DNA of 64,000 nt from Micromonospora parathelypteridis (GTDB lineage Bacteria > Actinomycetota > Actinomycetes > Mycobacteriales > Micromonosporaceae). Made by a program: the position numbers and the translations under genes. Location: positions 558,001 to 622,000 of the forward strand of contig NZ_JACHDP010000001.1 in assembly GCF_014201145.1 (NCBI RefSeq), in the 5' to 3' direction. The notes under the pieces were generated by a model. The model did not search any database and was not told the origin of the DNA. It worked only from the letters and a program-made list of their open reading frames with translations. Each line of letters opens with the position of its first letter. Positions within the stretch are counted from its first letter, which is position 1. Of the stretch, positions 49,132 to 57,756 are shown piece after piece.

Positions 49132-49872
49132 TCATGCCACGGCCCGCCGTCGCCGCAGTCGCCGCGACACCAGCAGCGCCCCGATCGCGACCAGCAGCGC
49201 ACCGCCGACGAGGGCGGCGACCTGGACGACGGCACTGCGGCCGGGGCCGGGGCTGGTGCTGGTGCTGGTGCTGGTGCTGCTGCCGGCGGCCGGCACCCCA
49301 GCGAGGGTCCAGTCGTGGGAGTCCTCGCCCGGGCCGTACACCGCGCGTTGTCCGTCGGGTCCGGTGGCCATCGAACGGTACGCGGGATTGAGGTCGGTGA
49401 GCATCCGCACCACGACGGTGACCGTGCCGACCGGCCCCGGGCAGGTGTAGTCGACGGTCACGCCGGCCCTCGCCAGGGCTTTCGGCGGCTCTGTCACAGC
49501 GCCGAGGCAGCGCCGCTCGCCGTCGGCCACCGTGATCTGCTTGAGCAGGTACGCGGAGAACTGCTCGGACGACGCGAGCACCGCCGGATCGGTCGCTCGG
49601 TAGTCGACCGCACCGTCGAGCAGGATGCGGTCAGATGGCAGCAGGCCGAGCGAGACTCCGAGCAGCGTCAGGTCGTCGGGCCCGCCGACGCGCCACCGCA
49701 CCCGTACGACCTCTGGCCGCTGGTCGTCGCGGGCGACGGACACGGTCTGCGGGTCGCCGAACGGATGCGCCGCCGCCGGCGCCGGCAGGGCCAGGGCAGC
49801 CGCGGTGACGGCGATCGCCGCCAGCGGGAGGACGGCCACCGCGCTTCGTCGATGACCTCTGTGCAGGGACAA
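49132..49872 (-). CDS. Exported, C-terminally membrane-anchored protein of unknown function
   Basis: 246 residues if translation begins at TTG 49872, which has GGAG six bases upstream; a GTG at 49959 is possible but gives an odd N-terminus. Signal peptide ends at APAAAHPFGDP. The extracellular part (VVRVRWRVGGPDDLTLLGVSLGLLPSDRILLDG, GERRCLGAV, VDYTCPGPVGTVTVVVRML) has two cysteines. A Ser-Thr repeat linker (STSTSTSTS) precedes one transmembrane helix (VVQVAALVGGALLVAIGALLVS) and an arginine-rich cytoplasmic tail, i.e. a type I membrane protein. I do not recognise the family. Confidence 0.72.
   Translation of the reverse strand: MSLHRGHRRSAVAVLPLAAIAVTAAALALPAPAAAHPFGDPQTVSVARDDQRPEVVRVRWRVGGPDDLTLLGVSLGLLPSDRILLDGAVDYRATDPAVLASSEQFSAYLLKQITVADGERRCLGAVTEPPKALARAGVTVDYTCPGPVGTVTVVVRMLTDLNPAYRSMATGPDGQRAVYGPGEDSHDWTLAGVPAAGSSTSTSTSTSPGPGRSAVVQVAALVGGALLVAIGALLVSRRLRRRRAVA
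49253..49280. repeat. Short tandem CTGGTG repeat coding for the Ser-Thr linker
   Basis: About four to five copies of the hexamer CTGGTG on the plus strand, coding Ser-Thr dipeptides in the gene at 49132-49872. A candidate site for length variation by slippage. Confidence 0.6.
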
Positions 49873-50134
49873 GAAACGCTCCGGGATGGCGGCTGCAGGA
49901 TTCGCGCCCCACCCTGTCGAACGCCCGGAAACGCGCAGGTCCGGCCGGGTGTTCGGCACCGGACCGCGACATGAACAGTTCGTTGGTCAACCAGGTCGCC
50001 GCAGTCAGCCGCGGTAAGCCGTGCGAGGGCCGACTCGCACACGGGGGCAGCCCTGCCACTGCGACCGTGATCATCAACGGTCACGGTGATGGGCGCTGCC
50101 ACCGCGGAGCCGACCCCCGCGTGCGCTACGGGCC

Positions 50135-51268
50135 TCAGACCAGGGACTGTTTGGTGTTCGGCAGTTCGTCGACAATGGACTTCTGCACGTTGATCGTGTC
50201 CGCGATGATCTCGTGGGGCGTGTTGGCCATCCACTGCATCACCGAGATGTCCTCGAAGCGGGGATGCCGGAACATCTCCAGGAACACCAGAGGCTCGTCG
50301 CCGGTGTTCTCGATGTAGTGGCCGTACGCGAACGGCACGTACCCCACGTCGCCGGCCTGGAAGTCGAACGTCCGCGCGGCGGCCTGACTTGCGAAGACGC
50401 CCATCCGCCCGGTGCCGGAGATGTAGTACTGCCACTCGTCGGTGGTGGGATGCCAGTGCAGCTCACGCATTCCCCCGGGCTCGACCTCGACGAGGGCGGC
50501 AGCGGTGGTCACCGACGCGGCGAAGTTGGTCGAGTCGGTGACGCGGACCGTTCCACCGCGGAAACGCTGCGGGGTCTGGGCGGTCATCCGGTGTTTGAAG
50601 CTGCGCGGGATGTCACCGGTGGGGCTGATCACCCGGTCCTGTTGCAGCGGCGGCGGGACGTCGCCCTGGAAGATGTACTTCTCCCGTTCGGGCAGGTTCT
50701 CCATCTGTTCCATCGTCCAGCCGAAGTTCTTCGCCAGGATGTGCCGCGGTGTGTGGGCGAAGAAGTCGCTGAGCAGGAACGTGTTGTTCTCCGAGAAGGC
50801 GCCGTCGTTGAAGACGAGCAGAAACTGGGCACCGTCGGCCAGCGCCTGGATGTTGTGCGGCACGCCCTGCGGGAAGAACCACAGATCGCCTGCCTTGACG
50901 TCCTCGATGAAGTTGCGACCCTCGTGGTCGACCGCGCTGATCCGGCAACTGCCACTGAGCATGTAGGCCCACTCGGACTGTTGATGCCAGTGGATCTCCC
51001 GGTACGCGCCCGGCTCCAGGCCGAACTGGACGCCGGCCAACTGGCTGGCGACCGGCAGATCACGGCTGGTGACCTCCCGGGTCCAGCCGCCCTTCTCCAC
51101 CCGCGTGTGGGCCTGCGAGAACGAGAACTTGAGGTTGGGCACCAGCCGGCTGTCCGTCGTCGGCGGCACCAACAGATCGGGGTTCTGCCGCTCGACCTCG
51201 ACGTTACGGCCCGCAAAGGGCGCACTGCCCTGGTCGCCGCGTCGCGGCTGAGGATCGCTGTTCGCCAT
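50135..51268 (-). CDS. oxdC: Oxalate decarboxylase (bicupin)
   Basis: 377 residues with two cupin domains. Cupin 1 has the Mn ligands in REIHWHQQSEWAYMLSGS and FFPQGVPHNIQAL; cupin 2 in RELHWHPTTDEWQYYISGTGRMGVF and VPFAYGHYIEN. The lid that decides decarboxylase versus oxidase activity reads SENNTFLLSDFF in cupin 1, close to the SENST lid of Bacillus OxdC with its catalytic Glu, which supports decarboxylation of oxalate to formate and CO2. No export signal. ATG 51268 follows AAGGAGACAG. It follows the small membrane protein gene by 13 bases. Confidence 0.92.
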   Translation of the reverse strand: MANSDPQPRRGDQGSAPFAGRNVEVERQNPDLLVPPTTDSRLVPNLKFSFSQAHTRVEKGGWTREVTSRDLPVASQLAGVQFGLEPGAYREIHWHQQSEWAYMLSGSCRISAVDHEGRNFIEDVKAGDLWFFPQGVPHNIQALADGAQFLLVFNDGAFSENNTFLLSDFFAHTPRHILAKNFGWTMEQMENLPEREKYIFQGDVPPPLQQDRVISPTGDIPRSFKHRMTAQTPQRFRGGTVRVTDSTNFAASVTTAAALVEVEPGGMRELHWHPTTDEWQYYISGTGRMGVFASQAAARTFDFQAGDVGYVPFAYGHYIENTGDEPLVFLEMFRHPRFEDISVMQWMANTPHEIIADTINVQKSIVDELPNTKQSLV

Positions 51269-51281
51269 GATCGCTGTCTCC

Positions 51282-51542
51282 TTACTCCGGTTGGATCGGG
51301 TTGGGCGTGGCAACGGTTCCGCCTCGTAGGCGTAGCCGGGACGGCAGCCCCAGCAGGGTGCGTACCGCCGGCCAGCCGTGCTGGACCGCGATCGCGGCGG
51401 GGACCGCCACCGCGGTCGCCAGCAGCACCAGGCGGGTCCACGGCGGAGCGTGTCCGCCCGCCCCGGTGCTGGCGAACACGACGAGGACCAGGAGTACGAC
51501 CCGCAGCCGGCGCACACCGGGCAGGTTGGTCGAGTGGGCCAT
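51282..51542 (-). CDS. Small two-helix membrane protein upstream of oxalate decarboxylase
   Basis: 86 residues with two hydrophobic segments (LRVVLLVLVVFASTGAGG near 13-30 and LVLLATAVAVPAAIAV near 38-53) and a hydrophilic tail. It ends 13 bases before the oxalate decarboxylase ATG and is probably its operon partner. I do not recognise a family. A role in oxalate/formate handling at the membrane is possible, but nothing in the sequence shows it. ATG 51542 lacks a strong ribosome-binding site. Confidence 0.55.
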   Translation of the reverse strand: MAHSTNLPGVRRLRVVLLVLVVFASTGAGGHAPPWTRLVLLATAVAVPAAIAVQHGWPAVRTLLGLPSRLRLRGGTVATPNPIQPE

Positions 51543-51741
51543 GCATTCGATGATCGGTGCCGAGCCGGTGCCGTCGCATCACGTGATCGCGCCATTGCGG
51601 CAGGTCAGATCCCGGACGGCGTGGGCCATTCAGCGCAATCCCGCCGGTTCGTCGATCTGGTCGCCCGCTCCGGACGCCATGGCTAGGCTCGGTCGCAGGA
51701 CGGCATTTCGACGCGCCGGGTAACCACCGGGGAGAACGCCA

Positions 51742-53331
51742 TTGTCCGAATCATCCTTCAACGCCGGACCACTCCCGGCTGACGACACCGCCGGCGATGC
51801 TGAGCAACGACGGCACCGACTGTTCGCCGTGGCGGATCAGCTCCGGCTCGCCGGGCGCGGGACGGAGGCGCTGCGCGTCCTGGCCGCGGAGATCGCCGCG
51901 AATCGTAGCGGCGACCGTCAGCGCGCCCAGTTGCTCGGTCGCCTGACACAGATCGCGGCACTGGAGCAGCCGTCGGTCGCCCTCGCCGGTCTGCGGGGGG
52001 CGCTGCACCAGAGACTGGATGCCCGGAGCCGAAGCACTGTGCTCGCCATGGTCGCCGCCATCGCGGCGCGTACGGGCCATCCGGACGCCGACGCCCTCCT
52101 CCGTGACGCGGGCACCGCTCACGCCGCATCGGGTGACCATTCGTCCGCTCGTCACCTCGCCCTGGGTCGGGCCGCCCGCTCGCTGTCGCACGGGGATCTA
52201 CCGGGGGCCCACGCCGTGCTGGCAGCCCTGGACCCCGACGCCTGGGCGGCCCGAAAGGACGCCGCGTCCATCCGGGCCGAACGGATCCTGGTGCAACTCG
52301 GCCTGGGTCGGCACCAGGACGCGCGGAGCGGGACCGACGAGACCGCGTCGCCCGATACTCCGGCCAGCAGCAGGTTGACCGCCCTGGACTGCCTGCGCAT
52401 GGTCGCGGTGGGGGAGCTGCCCGAGGCGGGCGCGCTGGCCGTCACGACGCTCGACTCGGGCGCGGTGGACATCAGCCAGGAGGTGCGTGCCCTGCTGGTC
52501 GCGGTGATCGCCGAGGTTCGCTACCGCCGTGGCGACCACGACGCCGCACGCGGCGTCCTGGGCAGGTGCCTCACCGAAAGACAGTGGCCCGACAGTACGA
52601 TGTGGACTTCCGCGCTCTGTGTCGCAGTCCGCGACCCCGCCCTCAGCGAGCCGGCGAGCCTGCTCAACAGAGTCGTCGCTGACCTGCACCGGTCGGTCCG
52701 GCCACTCCTGCCCGTGCCCCAGTTCGGCCCTCGACTGGTGCGTGCGGCGGTGGCGGCGGGCGACGCTCGGGCGGCCCGCCGGGTCACCGAGCTGGTCGAG
52801 CTGGTGGCCACGCGTACCCCGGTCCCCCTGTGGCACGCGCTGGCCGCGCAGACCAGGGGTCTACTCGATCGCGACCCGGACGCGCTGCGGTCGGCGGTCG
52901 ACGGGCTGCGTACGACCGCCGCGTCGCCGGCGCTGGCCGACGCGTTGCTCGACCTCGCGAACGCCGCCGGGCTGCGGCCCGTGGAGGCCTGGGATGCCGC
53001 ACACGAGGCGGCGGCCCTCTATGCCCGGATCGGCGCCCCCGGCGACCAGTCGATAGCTGACCGGCGATGCGTCGAGCTCGCCGCCACCGGGCACCGCCTA
53101 CCTTCGGTCGACGAGTCGCTACGCAGGGGCATGCTCACGCTCACCCCCGCCGAGGAGCGGGTGGCCGAGATGCTCGCCGCCGGCGCCACGAAGAAGGAGG
53201 CGGCCGGAAGCCTCTTCGTCTCCTTCCACACCGTGGACACCCAGCTCCGATCGGTCTACCACAAGCTGGGCATCCACAACCGGATGCAGCTGGTGCGGGC
53301 CTGGGATCGGTACAAGGCGACAATCGCCTGA
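51742..53331 (+). CDS. LuxR-family regulator with TPR-like sensor region, no ATPase domain
   Basis: 529 residues. Residues about 20-440 are alpha-helical, Ala/Leu/Arg-rich TPR-like repeats (for example RLFAVADQLRLAGRGTEALRVLAAEIA and LLVAVIAEVRYRRGDHDAARGVLGRCL). The last 66 residues are a LuxR helix-turn-helix: LTLTPAEERVAEMLAAGATKKEAAGSLFVSFHTVDTQLRSVYHKLGIHNRMQLV. Full LAL/MalT regulators have an N-terminal ATPase with Walker motifs; none is seen. TTG 51742 follows GGGGAGAACGCCA. It overlaps the next gene by one base (TGATG), so the GNAT is its operon partner. Confidence 0.87.
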   Translation: MSESSFNAGPLPADDTAGDAEQRRHRLFAVADQLRLAGRGTEALRVLAAEIAANRSGDRQRAQLLGRLTQIAALEQPSVALAGLRGALHQRLDARSRSTVLAMVAAIAARTGHPDADALLRDAGTAHAASGDHSSARHLALGRAARSLSHGDLPGAHAVLAALDPDAWAARKDAASIRAERILVQLGLGRHQDARSGTDETASPDTPASSRLTALDCLRMVAVGELPEAGALAVTTLDSGAVDISQEVRALLVAVIAEVRYRRGDHDAARGVLGRCLTERQWPDSTMWTSALCVAVRDPALSEPASLLNRVVADLHRSVRPLLPVPQFGPRLVRAAVAAGDARAARRVTELVELVATRTPVPLWHALAAQTRGLLDRDPDALRSAVDGLRTTAASPALADALLDLANAAGLRPVEAWDAAHEAAALYARIGAPGDQSIADRRCVELAATGHRLPSVDESLRRGMLTLTPAEERVAEMLAAGATKKEAAGSLFVSFHTVDTQLRSVYHKLGIHNRMQLVRAWDRYKATIA

Positions 53332-54158
53332 TGACCGAGCCAGCCGACCTGACCCCACTCGCCGAAGGCGTGGAGTGCGAATTCATGTACTCCTACGAGT
53401 CGCAGGCGCCCAGGCCCGCGTACACCGATCTCGGGATCTCGACCACGCGCATCGGCGGCGGTGTCGCCCTGGCCATGCGCAACGATCCGTCCGGCGGGTA
53501 CTGGAGCAAGGCGCTCGGCTTCGGCATCACCGAGCCGTTCACGGTGCAGACCCTGGACCGGATCCTCGACTTCTACCGGGGGCACGGCATCGACCAGGCT
53601 GTCCTGCAGCTTGTGCCGTCGGTGCTGCCGACGGGCTTCGACGAGGTCGCCGCCGCCCGCGGGCTGAAGCCGGGAAGCACCTGGGTCAAGCTCGCCGCCC
53701 TGCCCGGTGACGTCGCTGCGGGCCCGACTCGCCTGCGCGTCGGCCCCGTGCCGGCCGCCGAGGCGGAGCGCTGGGCCGACGTGCTGATCTCCGGGTTCGG
53801 CATGCCGAGCGGTGGGCTCACCGACATGCTGGCCGCGACGGTCGGCGAGCCGGCCTGGAGACCGTACGCGGCGTGGGACGACGGTGACCTGGTGGCCGGC
53901 GGCAACCTGTTCCTGCACGGCGAGTCGGCCTCGCTCAACGCCGCCGCGACGGCACCCGCTCACCGTGGCCTCGGGGCGCAGTCGGCGCTGATCGCCGCCC
54001 GCGCCCTGGCCGCGGCGGAGGCAGGTTCTCGGTGGCTGTTCGCCGAAACCGGGAAACCCTCGCCCGGTGCGCAGAATCCGTCACTGAACAACCTGCGCCG
54101 CGCCGGGCTGGTGCCGCTCTACGAGCGCCGCAACTGGATCTGGCGCTCAGCTCCCTGA
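53331..54158 (+). CDS. GNAT family N-acetyltransferase coupled to the LuxR regulator
   Basis: 275 residues, longer than a single GNAT. The N-terminal half (ECEFMYSYESQAPRPAYTDLGI to KPGSTWVKLAAL) looks like a degenerate GNAT-type domain. The C-terminal half carries an acetyl-CoA loop LNAAATAPAHRGLGAQSALIAARALAAAEAG near 205-235, followed by NPSLNNLRRAGLVPLYERRNWIW. ATG 53331 shares its A with the regulator's TGA. Substrate unknown. Confidence 0.82.
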   Translation: MTEPADLTPLAEGVECEFMYSYESQAPRPAYTDLGISTTRIGGGVALAMRNDPSGGYWSKALGFGITEPFTVQTLDRILDFYRGHGIDQAVLQLVPSVLPTGFDEVAAARGLKPGSTWVKLAALPGDVAAGPTRLRVGPVPAAEAERWADVLISGFGMPSGGLTDMLAATVGEPAWRPYAAWDDGDLVAGGNLFLHGESASLNAAATAPAHRGLGAQSALIAARALAAAEAGSRWLFAETGKPSPGAQNPSLNNLRRAGLVPLYERRNWIWRSAP

Positions 54159-54163
54159 CCGCG

Positions 54164-55174
54164 TCACTTCTCGCTGTCGAGGTTGGCCATCATCGCCGTC
54201 GCGTACCGCTCACCGGAGGCGGCGCCGGCCGGCACGGCCCGTTCGATCTCGTCCAACGCCTCCCGGTCCAGCACCAGGTCGATCGCGGCCAGCGACTCGG
54301 TCAGCCGTTCCCGCCGCCGCGCGCCGACCAGCGGCACGATCTGCTCGCCCTGGGCCGCCACCCAGGCGATCGCCACCTGGCTCGTGGTTGCCCCCAACCG
54401 CTGCGCGACCCGACCGAGCGCGTCCACGAGGCGCAGGTTCGCGGTCAGGTGCTCCCCCTGGAAGCGCGGGCTGTTCGCCCGGAAGTCCCCACCGGTCAGC
54501 GCGCGATCCGCCGACCAGTGTCCGCTCAGCAGACCTCGCGACAGCACCCCGTAGGCGGTCAACCCGATGCCCAGTTCCCGCAGCGCCGGCAGAATCGTGG
54601 CCTCGGGGCCACGGGACAGCAGCGAGTACTCGATCTGGAGGTCACTGATCGGTGCCACCGCCGCCGCTCGACGGATGGTGTCCGCGCTCACCTCGGAGAG
54701 CCCGATGTGCCGGATGTAGCCGGCCTCCTGCATCTCGCGCAGTGCGCCCACGGTCTCCTCCACCGGCACCTGCGGGTTGAGTCGGGAAGGCCGGTAGATG
54801 TCGATGTAGTCGGTGCCAAGTCGGCGCAGCGAGTACGCCAGCCGGTCCTTCACCGCCGCCGCCGACACGTCGTACGGTGCCGCCTGGAACCCGCCGTCCG
54901 GCGTCCGGCGCGCACCGAACTTCACGCTGACCACCACATCTTCCCGACGACGCTCCCGCAGCACCCGGCCGATCAGCATCTCGTTGTGACCCGAGCCGTA
55001 GAAGTCCCCGGTGTCGATCAGGTTCACACCGGCGTCGATTGCCGCGTGCAGCGTCGCGACGCTCTCGGCCTCGTCCGCCGGCCCGTACAGGTCCGACATG
55101 CCCATCGCGCCGAGCCCGATGATCGACACCTCTGGCCCGGAGACACCCAACCGTCGCCGTCGTAGACCCGTCAT
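54164..55174 (-). CDS. Aldo/keto reductase lacking the usual catalytic His
   Basis: 336 residues, AKR barrel: GLGAMGMSDLYGPADEAES, NLIDTGDFYGSGHNEMLIG near 55 (Asp and Tyr of the active site), VSVKFGAR (Lys), and NADPH-binding RRRERLTESLAAIDLVL near the end. Where most AKRs of this type have YYxHR the sequence is DIYRPSRLNPQVPVEETVGAL, so the catalytic His is Ser. This may shift activity or substrate. ATG 55174 follows AGGAGACGAG. It is divergent from a TetR gene and is probably its target, giving inducible NADPH-dependent carbonyl reduction. Confidence 0.87.
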   Translation of the reverse strand: MTGLRRRRLGVSGPEVSIIGLGAMGMSDLYGPADEAESVATLHAAIDAGVNLIDTGDFYGSGHNEMLIGRVLRERRREDVVVSVKFGARRTPDGGFQAAPYDVSAAAVKDRLAYSLRRLGTDYIDIYRPSRLNPQVPVEETVGALREMQEAGYIRHIGLSEVSADTIRRAAAVAPISDLQIEYSLLSRGPEATILPALRELGIGLTAYGVLSRGLLSGHWSADRALTGGDFRANSPRFQGEHLTANLRLVDALGRVAQRLGATTSQVAIAWVAAQGEQIVPLVGARRRERLTESLAAIDLVLDREALDEIERAVPAGAASGERYATAMMANLDSEK

Positions 55175-55230
55175 GTCTCGTCTCCTTCGGTCCTGCCGCC
55201 GTGGATCGCGGCTGCGAGAAGTCGCTGTGT

Positions 55231-55277
55231 ACGCTGTGTCCATATAACCAGGATGAAGACACGCTGTCCATATAACC
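55231..55277. promoter_or_regulatory. Direct repeats in the aldo/keto reductase-TetR divergent region
   Basis: TGTCCATATAACC occurs at 55237-55249 and again at 55265-55277, 28 bases apart, each preceded by ACGCTG. The second copy runs into the TetR ribosome-binding site. Equal spacing of nearly three helical turns suggests a two-site operator for the TetR protein. Confidence 0.6.
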
Positions 55278-55286
55278 GGAGGACCA

Positions 55287-55895
55287 GTGGCCCACCTCAC
55301 GCCTGATGCCAACACCTCACCCCGCCGGGGTCGGGGCCGCCGGCCCGCCGACCAGGTACGGGCCGAGATCCTCACGGCCGCCGGCAACCTCCTGCTGGCA
55401 GAGGGCATGGCCGGCTTCACCATCGAGAAGGTCGCGGCCCACGCCGGGGCCAGCCGGATGACGATCTACAAGTGGTGGCCCTCCAAGGGCGCCCTCGCTC
55501 TGGACGGCTACTTCACCGTCGTCGCACCCACGCTGGCCTTCACCGACACCGCCGACATCGTCGCCGACCTCACCAACCAGTTGGTCGCCTTCGTTCACCT
55601 CCTGCGGGACACCTCCGCCGGGCGGGTCATCAGTCAACTCATCGCGCAGGCGCAGACCGACCCCGAGCTGGCAGCGGCCTACCGCCAGCGCTACTCCGGC
55701 CCCCGCCGCGCCCTCGCCGTCGAAGCACTCAACAGAGCCATGGCCCGCGGGCAGCTACGCGCCGACATCGACCCCGAATCCGTCGTCGACCAGCTCTGGG
55801 GAGCCTGCTACCACCGGCTCCTCGTGCCCGACCTGCCGCTCACCGAGGACTTCGCCCGCACCCTGGTCGCCAACCTCATCCGCGGGCTGCGCTGA
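55287..55895 (+). CDS. TetR family transcriptional regulator
   Basis: 202 residues. N-terminal helix-turn-helix: ILTAAGNLLLAEGMAGFTIEKVAAHAGASRMTIYKWWPSKGALALDGYF near 28-76. The ligand domain has a TetR_C-type end (MARGQLRADIDPESVVDQLWGACYHRLLVPD). GTG 55287 follows GGAGG with five-base spacing. It is divergent from the aldo/keto reductase gene with paired repeats in between, so auto- and cross-repression is likely. The inducer is unknown. Confidence 0.9.
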   Translation: MAHLTPDANTSPRRGRGRRPADQVRAEILTAAGNLLLAEGMAGFTIEKVAAHAGASRMTIYKWWPSKGALALDGYFTVVAPTLAFTDTADIVADLTNQLVAFVHLLRDTSAGRVISQLIAQAQTDPELAAAYRQRYSGPRRALAVEALNRAMARGQLRADIDPESVVDQLWGACYHRLLVPDLPLTEDFARTLVANLIRGLR

Positions 55896-56038
55896 CCGTC
55901 CGGGCGGCGCGCCAGGAGACCCCGCACCAGGAACCGGACGTCACACTGAAACATCGCCCGGCTCGGGCCAGGCGGGACGACCACCGGGCCCTGGCATGGT
56001 CGATGGGGAGCGGGACGGCAGCGTGCCGAGCGGCGCGT

Positions 56039-57631
56039 TCACACGCCGGGACGGGTAGCCGTCAGCCATTCGACGAGTTGCTCGCTGGTGTCCTCTCCAA
56101 GGGTCGACGCCGCTCGGGCGGCCAGCGCGCGGAGGTCGGCGTGCTCGGCCCCGGAGACCCGCAATTCCGGACGAGGAGTGAGCCGCCAGGTTGCTCGTGC
56201 ATGGTCCCGAGCCAGGCGCGTCACGTCGGCCCTACCGCGCTCGGCCAGGCGCGGATCGACGTCAAGGGCAGCGATCAGGCCTGCGCGCAACGCGACGTCG
56301 ATGCCGCGGCCGTGCAGGAGCCGGTAACCGGCTCGGCGTAGCTCCACCCGGGTGTCGGCCAGCAGCTGCCACGGCAGATCCGGGGGCAGAGCGCCCGCAA
56401 GCGGCCGCAGCGCGGTGGCGACCTCCCGGACCACCGCCGGTGACGGATCCCGCACCAGTGCGGCGAACTCAGCCGCCACCACAGCGTCCAGCAGGCGCAG
56501 AGCACGGACCACCTGGGCGCGAACCCTGGCCGACCGGTGCGCGAGCAACGGCCGCAACAGCGCGGCGTCGACGGCAGAACCGATCTCGGAAAGTCCGGCG
56601 ATCGCCCCCGGGGGCGGGTCGTCGGTGCCGACCGCGTGCCGGTAGTGCTCCCGCGCGTCCACTCCGAGTCGCCGGGCCGCGTCCCGCGCCACCGCTCGGA
56701 CCAGGGGGGCGTCGTCGTCCAGGTACGCGGCGACCTCACCGTCGTGACCACCACGGACCAGGCCGGTCAACGCGACCACCCGCACCTCGCTGCGGGTCGA
56801 CCGGGCCAGGCGGCGAAGAACGTCGGGGCGGCGGGTCCAGACCGCCTCACGGCACGCGGCTTCCGCCGCCACGGACCTGACCACCACATCCCGGTCGGTC
56901 AGCGCGTACGCCACCAGGTCGGGCAGAGGCAGCCAGCGTTGCGCGATGCCGGTTCGGAACAGGAAGCGACGCTCCCGCGGACTGCCCGAGCCGAGGAGGC
57001 CACGCCAGACCTGCGCCGTCATCGCGAACATCGCCGCCCGCACCTGGTTGACCGCGAAGCCACCACGCAACCGCTCGTCCAGACGCAGCACTGTCGGCAG
57101 CACCGCCGGAATCCAGGTGCCAGGGTCCTCGGAGAGCAGCATCGCCAGCCCGGCGCGCGCCCGTTCTCGAACCGGCGTGACCCAGTCGCCGGCGCGCAGC
57201 ACCAGGAACGGCATCATCTCCGGGCCTGGCCGGACCAGGATCGCCGCCACCGCGCGTTCCCGGATCCGCCCGTCGCCGTGCATGCTGGCCAACGCCATCG
57301 CCAGCGGTCCCGAGGACGCATCCGTGAAGCGTCGGGCAACCCGCTGCAACGCGGGCTCGGTGTACGGGCCGCACGACGGCCCCCGGCGCACGTTGGCGTC
57401 GAGCCGTACCACCAACGCCGGATCCGCGGCCACCACCGCCAACGCCGACCGGGACCCCGCTTCCGCACCGATGGCGTCGACCGCAAGCAGCACCTCGACG
57501 AGATGCTGCAGCGCCTCCCACCGGCCGACGGCTGCGGCAGCAACCGCAGCCCGCACAGTGGAGGGTTGCGTGGCCTCCCCCACCGCCGATCGCGTCGACG
57601 GAGCCCCACCGTCTCGTCCTGCCAGGATCAT
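56039..57631 (-). CDS. HEAT-repeat protein of unknown function
   Basis: 530 residues composed of HEAT-like helical pairs, e.g. VTPVRERARAGLAMLLSEDPGTWI, DRDVVVRSVAAEAACREAVW, STRSEVRVVALTGLVRGGHDGEVAAYLDDDAPLVRAVARDAARRLG, HRSARVRAQVVRALRLLDAVV and DPSPAVVREVATALRPLAGAL. No signal peptide, membrane helix or catalytic motif. Probably a cytoplasmic scaffold. The ATG at 57631 is chosen though the ribosome-binding site is poor (GGGCAAG is far); the open frame reaches 57712. Its neighbours give no functional hint. Confidence 0.72.
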   Translation of the reverse strand: MILAGRDGGAPSTRSAVGEATQPSTVRAAVAAAAVGRWEALQHLVEVLLAVDAIGAEAGSRSALAVVAADPALVVRLDANVRRGPSCGPYTEPALQRVARRFTDASSGPLAMALASMHGDGRIRERAVAAILVRPGPEMMPFLVLRAGDWVTPVRERARAGLAMLLSEDPGTWIPAVLPTVLRLDERLRGGFAVNQVRAAMFAMTAQVWRGLLGSGSPRERRFLFRTGIAQRWLPLPDLVAYALTDRDVVVRSVAAEAACREAVWTRRPDVLRRLARSTRSEVRVVALTGLVRGGHDGEVAAYLDDDAPLVRAVARDAARRLGVDAREHYRHAVGTDDPPPGAIAGLSEIGSAVDAALLRPLLAHRSARVRAQVVRALRLLDAVVAAEFAALVRDPSPAVVREVATALRPLAGALPPDLPWQLLADTRVELRRAGYRLLHGRGIDVALRAGLIAALDVDPRLAERGRADVTRLARDHARATWRLTPRPELRVSGAEHADLRALAARAASTLGEDTSEQLVEWLTATRPGV

Positions 57632-57756
57632 CCGGCTATCTTGCCCAACCGAGCCGGCCAACCGAACCCGATTTCCCACCGCCGCCGGCGCACTGACCTT
57701 CCGGACGGACACGGTGGCTCCGCGCCGACCGACCCGACGCTACGCGTTGCCAGGGC

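Noticed and set aside
49253..49280. CTGGTG repeats as the start of a CRISPR-like or VNTR array
   Set aside because: Only a few contiguous hexamers without spacers, explained as Ser-Thr linker codons.
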